Source: JAFDVL01 sp043736395 (lineage in GTDB: Bacteria; Acidobacteriota; Blastocatellia; RBC074). From it: a stretch of DNA of 61,273 bases. The notes under the pieces were generated by a model that saw nothing but the letters and a program-made list of their open reading frames with translations, ran no database searches and was not told the DNA's origin. The DNA is taken from positions 1 to 61,273 of the forward strand of contig JAYTCQ010000402.1 in assembly GCA_043736395.1 (NCBI GenBank), in the 5' to 3' direction. This document shows positions 41,957 through 50,426 of the stretch, one piece after another; positions within the stretch are counted from its first letter, which is position 1; every line of letters starts with the position of its first letter. Position numbers and translations under genes: made by a program.

Positions 41957-43060
41957 ATGAATGCATCCCAAAATAATAATCAAGGATTTAGTGGAATGGC
42001 CGAACGCCATGCTCGTCGTGGCGCTGCGACAACTACAACTGCACCCACGAATGGTAACCGGGCGAATCCTTCGGCACGCCGTCGCGGACTGCCGGATGAT
42101 TTTGAGCGAGAACAGGAAGAAAAAGAATATCAGGCGCGTTACGAGCGTCAGTTACTAGAGCAACGGCAATTACGTACGACCGAGCGGCGAGAAAAACGTC
42201 AGCGTGAAATCTACACTGGAAAGGTTGAAAAGCGCATTCCCAAAAAAGTACAGATTAGCGATGCGAATGCGCGCTGGATGAAAATTGGTATCCTGATTTT
42301 ATTATCCTTGTTCCTTTTCCTGGCAACTATTTATGCGTACGATAAAGTCACCGGCTCACGATTGTTTGTCTTAAAACAAATTGATTTACAAGGAACAAAA
42401 CGAGCTTCGCGTGCGGAGCTGATGCACTTGCTTGAATCACATCAGGCGCAGAGCTTATGGAAACTGGATTTGCCTTCTATTCGTGTTGCGCTGGAAAAAA
42501 ATTCCTGGGTGCAGGAAGCCGAAGTGTCGCGTGTGCTGCCTGATGCCTTACGTGTGATTGTCCACGAACGCGAACCTCTCGCACCTTGGCGAAGACCTAA
42601 TAGTTCGGTGGTTTGGGTTGATCGTGAAGCACGTAATTTAGGTGAATTAGATTTTAATCAAACCGAGAGTGTCCCTCCTATTGTTAGTGGTTTAGAAGAA
42701 GGCAATACCGAAGAAATTAAAGTTGCTAACCGTAAGCGCATGGAAATTTATCAACAAATGATTCGGGATTTAGATCAAGACGGAGTTAAGCTCTCGGATC
42801 AAATAGATGAAGTAAATCTTAGTGATATTCAGGCAGTACGGTTCCATTTAAGTAAAAGAAACTTAAGTGTGCTGGTAGGAAATGTCGAATTTAAACCCCG
42901 CTTTGAAAAAGCACTTAAAGTCATTGACGCAATTGAACGCAAAGACCTCTCGGCTTTGGGATTACTCAAAGTTTCGGATGCGGAAAAATTAGTCAATGGT
43001 GATCATATCGCGTATCTCAACGTCACGCATCCCGGCGTCATTGTTGGATTCGCACCATAA
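41957..43060 (+). CDS. ftsQ: FtsQ/DivIB division protein
   Basis: A 367-residue divisome protein with a long cytoplasmic N-terminus (about 105 residues, Arg/Gln/Glu-rich, with RHARRGAATTTTAPT), one TM helix (IGILILLSLFLFLATIYAYDKV, about 109-130), and a periplasmic POTRA domain starting RLFVLKQIDLQGTKRASRAELMHLL, then the FtsQ domain with WVQEAEVSRVLPDALRVIVHEREPLAPWRR. AGGATAAA lies 8 nt before the ATG. It links FtsL/FtsB and FtsI/FtsW. The N-terminus is much longer than in E. coli FtsQ (about 25 residues), a trend shared by the FtsL in this cluster. Confidence 0.92.
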   Translation: MNASQNNNQGFSGMAERHARRGAATTTTAPTNGNRANPSARRRGLPDDFEREQEEKEYQARYERQLLEQRQLRTTERREKRQREIYTGKVEKRIPKKVQISDANARWMKIGILILLSLFLFLATIYAYDKVTGSRLFVLKQIDLQGTKRASRAELMHLLESHQAQSLWKLDLPSIRVALEKNSWVQEAEVSRVLPDALRVIVHEREPLAPWRRPNSSVVWVDREARNLGELDFNQTESVPPIVSGLEEGNTEEIKVANRKRMEIYQQMIRDLDQDGVKLSDQIDEVNLSDIQAVRFHLSKRNLSVLVGNVEFKPRFEKALKVIDAIERKDLSALGLLKVSDAEKLVNGDHIAYLNVTHPGVIVGFAP

Positions 43061-43085
43061 ATTAATCCTCACCGAGGTACTCAGT

Positions 43086-44342
43086 ATGGCAAGAAGAATA
43101 TCAGAACATATTGTTGGATTAGATATTGGAACAACTAACGTTCGGGCGGTAATTGCCGAACCCCTAGATGGACGATTGGAAGTCGTGGGCATTGGCGAAG
43201 CGGAATCAAAAGGGCTGCGCAAAGGCGTGATCGTCAATCCGGAAGCTTCAGTGGAATCAATCCGTAAAGCTTTAGAGGGAGCAGAGCGAATGTCCGGCTT
43301 GCATGCCGAAGAAGCTTATGTCGCGCTGGGTGGCTCTCACATCAAAGGTCACAATAGCCAGGGAGTAGTGGCGATTTCTTCTCGTCACCGCGAAATTACT
43401 CGTGATGATATTCAACGGGTGATTGATGGCGCGTGCGCGATTTCAATTCCATCAGGTCGTGAAATTGCTGATGTCCTGCCGCAGGAATATACTGTTGATG
43501 ATCAAGATGGGATTGGTGATCCGTTGGGAATGCTGGGTTCGCGGCTGGCGGTTTCTGTCCGCATAATTACCAGCCCGATTGCAGCAAAACAGAATATTAT
43601 TACAAGTGTCAATCGCTCTGGTTTAGTGGTCTCTGATTTACTATTAGCACCGCTTGCGGCAGGTGAAGCAGTATTAAATGACGAAGATCGAGAATTTGGT
43701 ACAGCTCTGGTTGACATTGGCGGAGAAACGACTAATCTTGCAATTTACCAACGTGGTGCGGTGTGGCATACAGCAGTTTTTCCAATCGGCGGAAATCATT
43801 TTACCAATGACATTGCTTTTGGATTAAGGACTCCCATTCCAGAAGCTGAGCGGATTAAACGAGTATTTGGTTGTACGTATCGTCCGCTTCTCAATCATCA
43901 AAGCGCTGCTGAGATGATTGAAGTACCAAGTGTTGGTGGTCGAGAGCCGCGTTCACTCTCGCGTGATATTTTGTGCGGTATCCTTGAGCCTCGTGCAGAA
44001 GAATTACTTTCACAAGTTCAGGAAGAAATTCGTGCTTCAGGTTTTGAGCGTCAACTTTCAGGTGGAATCGTTCTCACTGGAGGAGGTTCTTTATTAAATG
44101 GCTTAGTTGAAGTAGCTGAGCAAATTTTTGATGCACCTGTGAGAGTGGTTGGCGCTTATGATATTGGAAGTCCAGTTGAAGAAGTTACAAATCCTGGATA
44201 TGCGACTGCCGTAGGTTTGGCATTATATGGCCTGCGTCGCGCAGGGCAGCCAAGCCAACCCCGACTTAATCGCGGAAAAGTTTTAGGCGAAAGTATGGCT
44301 GCTAAAGTCAAAGGGATGTTTGGAAGTTTGTTAAATTTATAA
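43086..44342 (+). CDS. ftsA: Cell division protein FtsA
   Basis: A 418-residue actin-like ATPase that tethers FtsZ filaments to the membrane. HIVGLDIGTTNVRAVIAEP is the phosphate-1 site, ISRHREITRDDIQRVIDGACA-like text marks the 1C domain, LVDIGGETTNLAIYQRGAV is phosphate-2, and GIVLTGGGSLLNGLVEVAEQIF is the adenosine motif. The C-terminal end (AAKVKGMFGSLLNL) is an amphipathic helix, as needed for membrane binding. The start is 43086, with GAGG 9 nt upstream. A 417-bp gap follows before ftsZ. Confidence 0.95.
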   Translation: MARRISEHIVGLDIGTTNVRAVIAEPLDGRLEVVGIGEAESKGLRKGVIVNPEASVESIRKALEGAERMSGLHAEEAYVALGGSHIKGHNSQGVVAISSRHREITRDDIQRVIDGACAISIPSGREIADVLPQEYTVDDQDGIGDPLGMLGSRLAVSVRIITSPIAAKQNIITSVNRSGLVVSDLLLAPLAAGEAVLNDEDREFGTALVDIGGETTNLAIYQRGAVWHTAVFPIGGNHFTNDIAFGLRTPIPEAERIKRVFGCTYRPLLNHQSAAEMIEVPSVGGREPRSLSRDILCGILEPRAEELLSQVQEEIRASGFERQLSGGIVLTGGGSLLNGLVEVAEQIFDAPVRVVGAYDIGSPVEEVTNPGYATAVGLALYGLRRAGQPSQPRLNRGKVLGESMAAKVKGMFGSLLNL

Positions 44343-44759
44343 TCAAAATACCTATAACTGAAGACTGTTTTTTGCAGGTCAGATGATTTAAAACATGAAT
44401 CGTTAAGAATTTGATTAAAATATTTGCATGAAGGGCTGAGATGGGCTGTGTAGCGTTTGGCAAATCTAGATGTTGTGCTAAAATCTGTATCTGTATACAA
44501 GATGACGCATCAAATGTAGTTTTCTCGCTCATCAATGCGATTGGTCTGTTAAGCAGCCACTCATTCTCACTTTACAGAAATTAAAGTTGATAAGCCCCCA
44601 TCAATTTAGATACTTTTTACTGTTTTAGTGCTTGTATTCGGATATAAAGATACGTGCCGGGTAAATCGCTATGAATTTTGAAATTACCAAGCGAAGAAAA
44701 AGCAAAAAAGAGAATACCGTGAGGCAAGTGATAATTACTCAAAGAGCAGGAGGCGCAGG
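44343..44759. other. Gap between ftsA and ftsZ, possible ftsZ promoter region
   Basis: No protein frame with recognisable content. A weak -10-like TATAAA (44643-44648) has no good -35 partner, and the ribosome binding site GGAGG lies just before the ftsZ ATG at 44760. Separate transcription of ftsZ is plausible, since its level is usually higher than that of the upstream genes, but the promoter is not identified. Confidence 0.4.
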
Positions 44760-45893
44760 ATGGCTATAGATGATCGTCAAGGATTAAATATCCTGGGATT
44801 TGTAGATGATCCTCCAACGTCAGGAGCAAGAATTAAGGTGGTTGGTGTCGGCGGCGGCGGCGGAAATGCTGTTAACCACATGATCGATGCTCATATTGAA
44901 GGCATTGATTTTTTGGTGGCGAATACAGATGCTCAAGCGCTTCGGCGTTCTCTCGCGCCTGTTAAGCTGCAATTAGGTTCGCGCCTCACCAAAGGACTTG
45001 GTGCGGGTGCTAATCCTGAAGTAGGGCGGGATGCTGCCCTTGAAGATACTGAGAAAATTCTTGAGGCGCTGGAAGGCGCAGACATGGTTTTTGTGACAGT
45101 TGGAATGGGTGGCGGAACCGGTACCGGAGCGGCACCTATTATTGCTTCTCTCGCTGCTGAACTAGGCGCTCTAACGGTGGCTGTTGTAACCAAGCCGTTT
45201 CCGTTTGAAGGTCGTCGTCGAATGCAGCAAGCGGAGCTTGGTTTACAAGAACTAAGATCAGTCGTTGACACACTCATCACTATTCCTAACGAAAGATTAA
45301 AACAAACCGTCGACCGTAATATGACTTTGTCGGATTCTTTCCGAATGGCAGATGACGTTTTGAGGCAAGCAGTCCAGGGCATCTCTGATTTAATTACAGT
45401 GCCAGGTTTTATTAACGTAGATTTTGCTGACGTCAAAGCAATTATGCGTGGCATGGGAATCGCTTTGATGGGAACCGGACATTCGGTTGGTGATAATCGT
45501 GCGCAGGAAGCTACACAACGAGCTATCTCCAGTCCGCTTCTTGAAGAAGCTACCATTGAAGGAGCCAAAGGCGTGCTGGTCAATATTACAGGTGGATCAG
45601 ATTTGACCTTATTTGAGGTTGATGAAGCAATGCATATTATTCACGATGCGGCTGATCCTGATGCTAATATTATTTTTGGTACGGTGACTGATGAACGGCT
45701 CCAGAATGAAATGAAAATTACTGTTATTGCCACTGGATTTGATAAAGCTCAGGCAACTGAAAATCTTCACAGTTTTCCAGTCCGGCAAAATATGGCTGTT
45801 CCATCGCCACGTCAAATGGGGAATTCATCACCTCAGGGTAGTCGCCAGGAAGATTATGACGTTCCAACTTTTCTTCGTAAAAAGGCCGATTAA
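44760..45893 (+). CDS. ftsZ: Cell division protein FtsZ
   Basis: A 377-residue tubulin-like GTPase that forms the Z-ring. GVGGGGGNAVNHMI, the tubulin signature GMGGGTGTGAAPIIA (near 115-128), and NVDFADVKAIMRGMGIALMGTG with the T7-loop Asp are in place. The C-terminal tail ends with the FtsA/ZipA-binding peptide DYDVPTFLRKKAD. Length is normal. GGAGG lies 7 nt before the ATG. It closes the dcw cluster. Confidence 0.97.
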   Translation: MAIDDRQGLNILGFVDDPPTSGARIKVVGVGGGGGNAVNHMIDAHIEGIDFLVANTDAQALRRSLAPVKLQLGSRLTKGLGAGANPEVGRDAALEDTEKILEALEGADMVFVTVGMGGGTGTGAAPIIASLAAELGALTVAVVTKPFPFEGRRRMQQAELGLQELRSVVDTLITIPNERLKQTVDRNMTLSDSFRMADDVLRQAVQGISDLITVPGFINVDFADVKAIMRGMGIALMGTGHSVGDNRAQEATQRAISSPLLEEATIEGAKGVLVNITGGSDLTLFEVDEAMHIIHDAADPDANIIFGTVTDERLQNEMKITVIATGFDKAQATENLHSFPVRQNMAVPSPRQMGNSSPQGSRQEDYDVPTFLRKKAD

Positions 45894-46287
45894 TTAAAAT
45901 TTGAGGAGTTCCACTCTAAGCCGTTCATTAATGAAATAGTTTTTAGCTACTTGCATCTAATGATTAATATGATATAGCATAGTCTTACCTATTAAATCGT
46001 AGTGAAATAATATTTTGTTTTGGCGGAGGCTTGTTAGCCAAGCGGTAAATCCCGTATCTTTCCCTAACGGATGCTCTCAATGGTAACCTGGAATTAAACA
46101 GAAGCTGGAAAGCTAAGCGGTGTTCTGCCTCACAGATAGCCGTCAATCAATCCAGTACGCCAACTCTAGCCACTATATTTAAAGGTTCGGAATCCAGTTC
46201 CTTAAAAGAGAAATTGAAACTTATTGATTCAGCTATTAAGTAGAATCTATTTTCTGGCCAATCGTAAATATTTGAAGGAGAACTAAA
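45894..46287 (+). other. Long gap with candidate RNA structure between ftsZ and the Hfq-like gene
   Basis: The 394-nt gap has no protein frame of interest. Several small hairpins occur in 46021-46150: GGCT-TGTT-AGCC overlapping GCTTG-TTAGC-CAAGC (alternative pairings), ATCCCGT with ACGGAT (one bulge), and AGCT-GGAA-AGCT, which has a GNRA loop. It could be a regulatory leader of the Hfq-like gene or a small RNA. I did not recognise a known riboswitch or tRNA in it. AAGGAG (46275-46280) is the ribosome site of the gene at 46288. Confidence 0.35.
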
Positions 46288-46638
46288 TTGAATAGGAAGT
46301 TAATTCGCACTACACTCGCTGAAGTCAAGGAGCGCGAAGCGCAGGTTCATGCTGCGCGAGTTGTTCACCGAGCTGCCCCGCAGCAGCAGGATGCTCAACA
46401 AGCTGCCGCTCAGCGTAAAAAGGTTCCACCCGAGCAAACCAACGCTGAAAATTTTTATTATAAAAAGCAGATGGATTCTCACACACCGATGGTCGTTGTG
46501 CTTCAGGATGGTGAAACTCTGCATGGTTCTATCGAGTGGTATGACAAAAATAGCATTAAGCTTAATCGCACAGAAGGACCTAATTTGCTCGTTCTTAAGC
46601 ATTGCATCAAATACCTTTATAAAGATGGTGATCAATAA
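46288..46638 (+). CDS. hfq: Hfq-like RNA chaperone with N-terminal extension
   Basis: A 116-residue protein. The C-terminal 65 residues (about 50-113) resemble the Sm fold of Hfq: NAENFYYKKQMDSHTPMVVV, the Sm1 block LQDGETLHGSIEWYDKNSIKL, and the Sm2 block NLLVLKHCIKYLY in place of the usual YKHA. The first 50 residues are an extension rich in Gln, Ala, Arg and Lys (PQQQDAQQAAAQRKK). Acidobacterial Hfq-like proteins have this look as I recall it, but I cannot check. The start is TTG at 46288, with AAGGAG 7 nt upstream, so this unusual start is well supported. The gene lies between ftsZ and pdxA. Confidence 0.72.
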   Translation: MNRKLIRTTLAEVKEREAQVHAARVVHRAAPQQQDAQQAAAQRKKVPPEQTNAENFYYKKQMDSHTPMVVVLQDGETLHGSIEWYDKNSIKLNRTEGPNLLVLKHCIKYLYKDGDQ

Positions 46639-46695
46639 CCATCATCTGATAAGGACTTGACACATTGTTTGCAAGTGACATCAGGAAGTGACTAT

Positions 46696-47703
46696 ATGCT
46701 ACGTCCACGTATTGGTGTTACTGTTGGTGACCCAGCCGGGATTGGTCCTGAAGTTGCTCTGAAAGCTGTTTGTAGTCCTGAGATTTTATCCATATGCACA
46801 CCAGTACTTATCGGTGCAATGGATTACCTGAAAAATTGGGCGAAGATACTCTATCTTCAGACCAATTTCCACGTTATTGAAGCGGGATTCCCCCTTCCGC
46901 TCCATTCCGAAATTCCATTAATTTATAATTTGAATAATGTTCCTGTCTCCCTTGCAATGGGTTGTGAGCAGGCGATTGCAGGTAAGGCCGCAGGTGAATA
47001 TATCGAAGCGGCTGTCGAGCTGTGCCTCAAGGGCGAGATTGAAGCAATGACGACTGCGCCAATCAACAAAAGTGCCTTACATCTTGGCGGGTATGAATTT
47101 CCCGGTCATACGGAAATGCTTGCACATCTATCAGGCACAAAAGATTTCGCAATGTCATTTATGGCTCCAAATCTGCGCGTAGCTTTACTGACAACGCATC
47201 TTTCATTGGCTGACGCCATCCAACAGGTTAAGCAGGAACCGCTTCAAAAATTGATTCGACTAGTGGATCGTGAGATGAAACGATTTGGTTTTACTTCTCC
47301 AAGAATTGCATTGGCTGCGCTCAATCCTCACGGTGGTGAAGGGGGAATGTTTGGTGACGAAGAAGCGAGAGAAATGCTTCCGGCAGTTAACCATTGTCGT
47401 AATACTGATAACATTGAAGTGAGCGGACCTTATTCAGGAGATACAATTTTTGTCCGGGCTGCCAAGGGCGAATTCGATATAGTAATTTCCTGTTATCACG
47501 ATCAGGGATTGATACCGATCAAATGTTTTGCTTTTGGCGAAGCTGTGAATGTGACATTGGGGTTGCCGTTCATTCGAACCTCAGTAGATCACGGCACTGC
47601 TTTCGACATTGCTGGTCAGGGAAAAGCCGAACACACCAGTATGATTACGGCAATCAAATTAGCAGTAGAGATGGTGTTAATGTCCAGAAAGGCGAATGCC
47701 TGA
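46696..47703 (+). CDS. pdxA: 4-Hydroxythreonine-4-phosphate dehydrogenase
   Basis: A 335-residue metal-dependent dehydrogenase of pyridoxal 5'-phosphate synthesis. RIGVTVGDPAGIGPEVALKA is the family start, FPGHTEMLAHLSG carries a metal His, ALNPHGGEGGMFGDEE follows, and DTIFVRAAKGEFDIVISCYHDQGLIPIKC is the second metal motif. The start is 46696 (AGGAAG upstream), not the ATG at 46657. PLP made by this route is needed by LysA and many other enzymes. The gene converges with the Rsm22 gene with a 14-bp gap. Confidence 0.95.
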   Translation: MLRPRIGVTVGDPAGIGPEVALKAVCSPEILSICTPVLIGAMDYLKNWAKILYLQTNFHVIEAGFPLPLHSEIPLIYNLNNVPVSLAMGCEQAIAGKAAGEYIEAAVELCLKGEIEAMTTAPINKSALHLGGYEFPGHTEMLAHLSGTKDFAMSFMAPNLRVALLTTHLSLADAIQQVKQEPLQKLIRLVDREMKRFGFTSPRIALAALNPHGGEGGMFGDEEAREMLPAVNHCRNTDNIEVSGPYSGDTIFVRAAKGEFDIVISCYHDQGLIPIKCFAFGEAVNVTLGLPFIRTSVDHGTAFDIAGQGKAEHTSMITAIKLAVEMVLMSRKANA

Positions 47704-47717
47704 AAATCAACGCATTT

Positions 47718-48710
47718 CTATGATTTTTCCCCCGAAATCGAAAGATCAATCGAATCACCCCAATTACTTTTTTTTGCAGTCTTGAAGCGGGAACGATCTT
47801 TTTTGGTAAAAGTAGTTTCGTGAATTCTGTCAGATTTGCAAAGTACTAATTTGACAAACCCGGAAGAAATTTGTGGACGCGTGATGATGCGCGCTGGTGC
47901 GAATTTTACAGGAAATTTAGCAACTGCCACGTATGAATATTTTTCATCTTCGTAGTTCAAAGCACCCGCTTTTAATCTCCGATGTAAAGATGAACGCTCG
48001 ACTCTTTCGGCAAAATGACACCAATCATCTTTGGGCATAGGACAGTCGTTAGCGTGTGGACAAGGTGCAATAATATGTCCGCCTAGCTGAATCAAATCTT
48101 CGCGGAGCGTGCGAATTAAATCAAAACCTTTGACTGATCCGGGTTCAATAATGATGAGAACAGAGTTAGTTTTTTCCCAGGCAGATTTTGTTATTTCACG
48201 AGCAGCCGCGACTGAAATTTCTCCCAAAGTATAAGAGGCGACGATAGCATCAGCGGAGGGAAAGCCGGGAGTAGAATTGAGATCGCTGACGATCCATTGA
48301 GCTTTCAGGAGATTTTGATTAACAGATTTTTTAGCAAGCCGTTGCCCAAGATTAATTAGTTGTTGATCACGCTCAATTAGTTGAATTGATTGTAATTCAT
48401 CGAAAATTTCAACCGCAGCCCAGGCTGATGTGCCAGGGCCGGCGCCCAGGTCAACCAAACTCTGGATTGTTAATTCCGGTAATTGCTTTTTGACTTCGCA
48501 GATGACCGCGCGAACCGCTGCAAAAGTGGCAGGCATTCGCATAGCTATATATGCAATGCGATGCGCTTCAGTGGTAATCAAGTTGGCGTCAGCGCCTTGA
48601 CGAAATCGGTAGTTGTCAGACAATTCTGAAGCAGCTTTGGTGAGGTTCGACATCCCAATAATCGCGGCTTCGTGGTCGATTGCATTTTTCAGTAAAATTG
48701 GAAGTTGCAT
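47718..48710 (-). CDS. Rsm22-family ribosomal-RNA methyltransferase-like protein
   Basis: A 330-residue protein with the Rsm22 fold: an N-terminal segment, then a SAM-dependent methyltransferase domain (SLVDLGAGPGTSAWAAVEIF, about 83-102), and the cysteine-rich segment APCPHANDCPMPKDDWCHFAERVERS (about 217-243). Rsm22 proteins are associated with small ribosomal subunits, in mitochondria needed for assembly and translation; the bacterial versions are less well studied. The last 70 residues (about 260-330) are Lys-rich. It converges with pdxA and diverges from the amidase gene. Confidence 0.8.
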   Translation of the reverse strand: MQLPILLKNAIDHEAAIIGMSNLTKAASELSDNYRFRQGADANLITTEAHRIAYIAMRMPATFAAVRAVICEVKKQLPELTIQSLVDLGAGPGTSAWAAVEIFDELQSIQLIERDQQLINLGQRLAKKSVNQNLLKAQWIVSDLNSTPGFPSADAIVASYTLGEISVAAAREITKSAWEKTNSVLIIIEPGSVKGFDLIRTLREDLIQLGGHIIAPCPHANDCPMPKDDWCHFAERVERSSLHRRLKAGALNYEDEKYSYVAVAKFPVKFAPARIITRPQISSGFVKLVLCKSDRIHETTFTKKDRSRFKTAKKSNWGDSIDLSISGEKS

Positions 48711-48772
48711 GAAAAAATCTTTCGCACTAGAGATACCTGTAATGCTTTGAAAAAGAATGGAGCAGGAACTGA

Positions 48773-50362
48773 ATGAAAAAGAATAACAGTCGGCGACACT
48801 TTCTGAAATCTACGGCACAAATTAGTGTCTCAGCGTTGATCAGTTCAAAGGTTAGCGCCCAGTCGAAATCTTTTGAGCTGGAAGAAATAACGACTAAAGA
48901 ATTACAGACAGGAATGCAAACCGGCAAGTATTCAGCACGTTCAGTGACTGAAGCGTATTTAAAACAAATTGCCGAAATAGACCGCCGAATTAATTCAATT
49001 ATTGAGCTTAATCCCGAAGCTCTAAGCATTGCCGATCAGTTGGATCAAGAGCGCAAAGACGGTAAAATAAGGGGTGCCTTGCACGGAATTCCAATTCTTA
49101 TCAAGGATAACATTGATACTGCGGACAAAATGCAAACTACTGCCGGATCATTAGCTCTGGCAGGTACGATAGCTCCGCGAGATGCATTTATTGTCGAAAA
49201 ACTGCGTCAGGCTGGCGCAGTAATTTTAGGGAAAACGAATTTAAGTGAATGGGCAAATTTTCGATCCAGCAAATCTACAAGTGGTTGGAGCGGGAGGGGC
49301 GGACTGACCAGAAATCCTTACGCATTAGATCGAAATACGAGTGGATCGAGTGCGGGGTCGGGGGCTGCAACAGCTGCGAATCTTTGCGCTATTTCGATTG
49401 GTACTGAAACAGATGGATCGATCGTCAGCCCTGCCAGTTGTAACTCATTGGTTGGGATCAAGCCGACACTTGGATTGTGGAGCCGTTCGGGCATTATTCC
49501 AATTTCTCACAGTCAGGACACCGCCGGGCCGATGACTCGTACTGTTGCAGATGCTGCAATTTTATTAGGAGCACTCTGTGGGATAGATCCGCGTGATAAG
49601 GCTACCGCGATGAGTCAGGGAAAACTTGTTAATGATTACACGGTCTTTCTGGATAAAAATGGATTGAAGGGAGCGCGAATCGGAGTTGCCAGAAATTATT
49701 TTGGATTTAGTGACCGTGTCGACAAACTGATTAACGAAGCGGTTGAGGTCATTAAACGGTTAGGCGCTACAGTTATTGATATGGAGCTGCCAAACAAAGG
49801 CAAATATGATGAGGCGGAATTGGAAGTTCTGCTGTATGAATTTAAATCTGATTTGAATGAATATCTGGCGACACGCGGCACAAATTCTCCAGTCAAAAAT
49901 ATTCAGGAAGTAATTGCATTTAACGAAAAAAATCGCGAAAAAGAACTTCAGTATTTCAATCAAGACACAATGATAAAAGCGGCGAAAAAAGGTGATTTGA
50001 AGACACCCGCATATCGCCAGGCACTCGCCAAATCAAAGCGAATGACCCGGGCAGATGGAATTGATGCCGCTTTGCTAAAAAATAAACTTGATGCTTTGGT
50101 AGCTCCCACCGACGGTATTCCGTGGCTGACAGATTTTTTCAATGGTGATCACTTTTCGGGTGGATGTTCGACGCCGGCGGCGGTAGCAGGGTACCCGCAC
50201 ATTACAGTGCCAGCAGGTTACAATAACGGGTTGCCACTGGGAGTTTCCTTTTTTGGTAATGCCTGGAGTGAAGGAAAATTAATCAAGTATGCTTATGCGT
50301 ATGAACAGGCGACGAAGCATCGTCAGTCCCCGAAATTTCCGGCAAGCATCGAAGGAAAGTAA
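48773..50362 (+). CDS. Tat-exported amidase (amidase-signature family)
   Basis: A 529-residue amidohydrolase with the twin-arginine signal SRRHFLKSTAQISVSALIS at the start, so it is folded before export. The amidase-signature core is present: Lys111 in GIPILIKDNID, the Ser-rich segment GSSAGSGAATAANL (cis-Ser near 192), and TETDGSIVSPAS with the nucleophile Ser216. This is the Ser-cisSer-Lys triad of the family. The substrate is unknown; the family acts on amides, peptide ends and indole acetamide, so an envelope-related peptide amide is only a guess. GGAG lies 10 nt before the ATG. Confidence 0.9.
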   Translation: MKKNNSRRHFLKSTAQISVSALISSKVSAQSKSFELEEITTKELQTGMQTGKYSARSVTEAYLKQIAEIDRRINSIIELNPEALSIADQLDQERKDGKIRGALHGIPILIKDNIDTADKMQTTAGSLALAGTIAPRDAFIVEKLRQAGAVILGKTNLSEWANFRSSKSTSGWSGRGGLTRNPYALDRNTSGSSAGSGAATAANLCAISIGTETDGSIVSPASCNSLVGIKPTLGLWSRSGIIPISHSQDTAGPMTRTVADAAILLGALCGIDPRDKATAMSQGKLVNDYTVFLDKNGLKGARIGVARNYFGFSDRVDKLINEAVEVIKRLGATVIDMELPNKGKYDEAELEVLLYEFKSDLNEYLATRGTNSPVKNIQEVIAFNEKNREKELQYFNQDTMIKAAKKGDLKTPAYRQALAKSKRMTRADGIDAALLKNKLDALVAPTDGIPWLTDFFNGDHFSGGCSTPAAVAGYPHITVPAGYNNGLPLGVSFFGNAWSEGKLIKYAYAYEQATKHRQSPKFPASIEGK

Positions 50363-50369
50363 AAAAATA

Positions 50370-50407
50370 AAATGCGGATGAGTTCAGTTAGAACTACATC
50401 CGCATTT
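50370..50407 (+). terminator. Intrinsic terminator after the amidase gene
   Basis: The stem AAATGCGGATG (50370-50380) pairs with CATCCGCATTT (50397-50407), with an inner stem AGTTC/GAACT. A T-run follows on the plus side. On the other strand it closes the ZBD gene that ends at 50427, so it may work in both directions. Confidence 0.88.
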
Positions 50408-50426
50408 ATTATGAAAAAGATGTTGG

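Noticed and set aside
44610..44660. A promoter for ftsZ around TATAAA at 44643
   Set aside because: No acceptable -35 at 16-18 bp was found. It is mentioned only as a weak possibility in the gap entry.
46030..46220. A possible split tRNA or group I intron, because D-arm-like TAGCCAAGCGGTAA and T-arm-like GGTTCGGAATCC occur 150 nt apart
   Set aside because: The D stem does not pair, no acceptor stem could be found, and no intron core elements are visible. The hairpins are kept as an open question in the findings.
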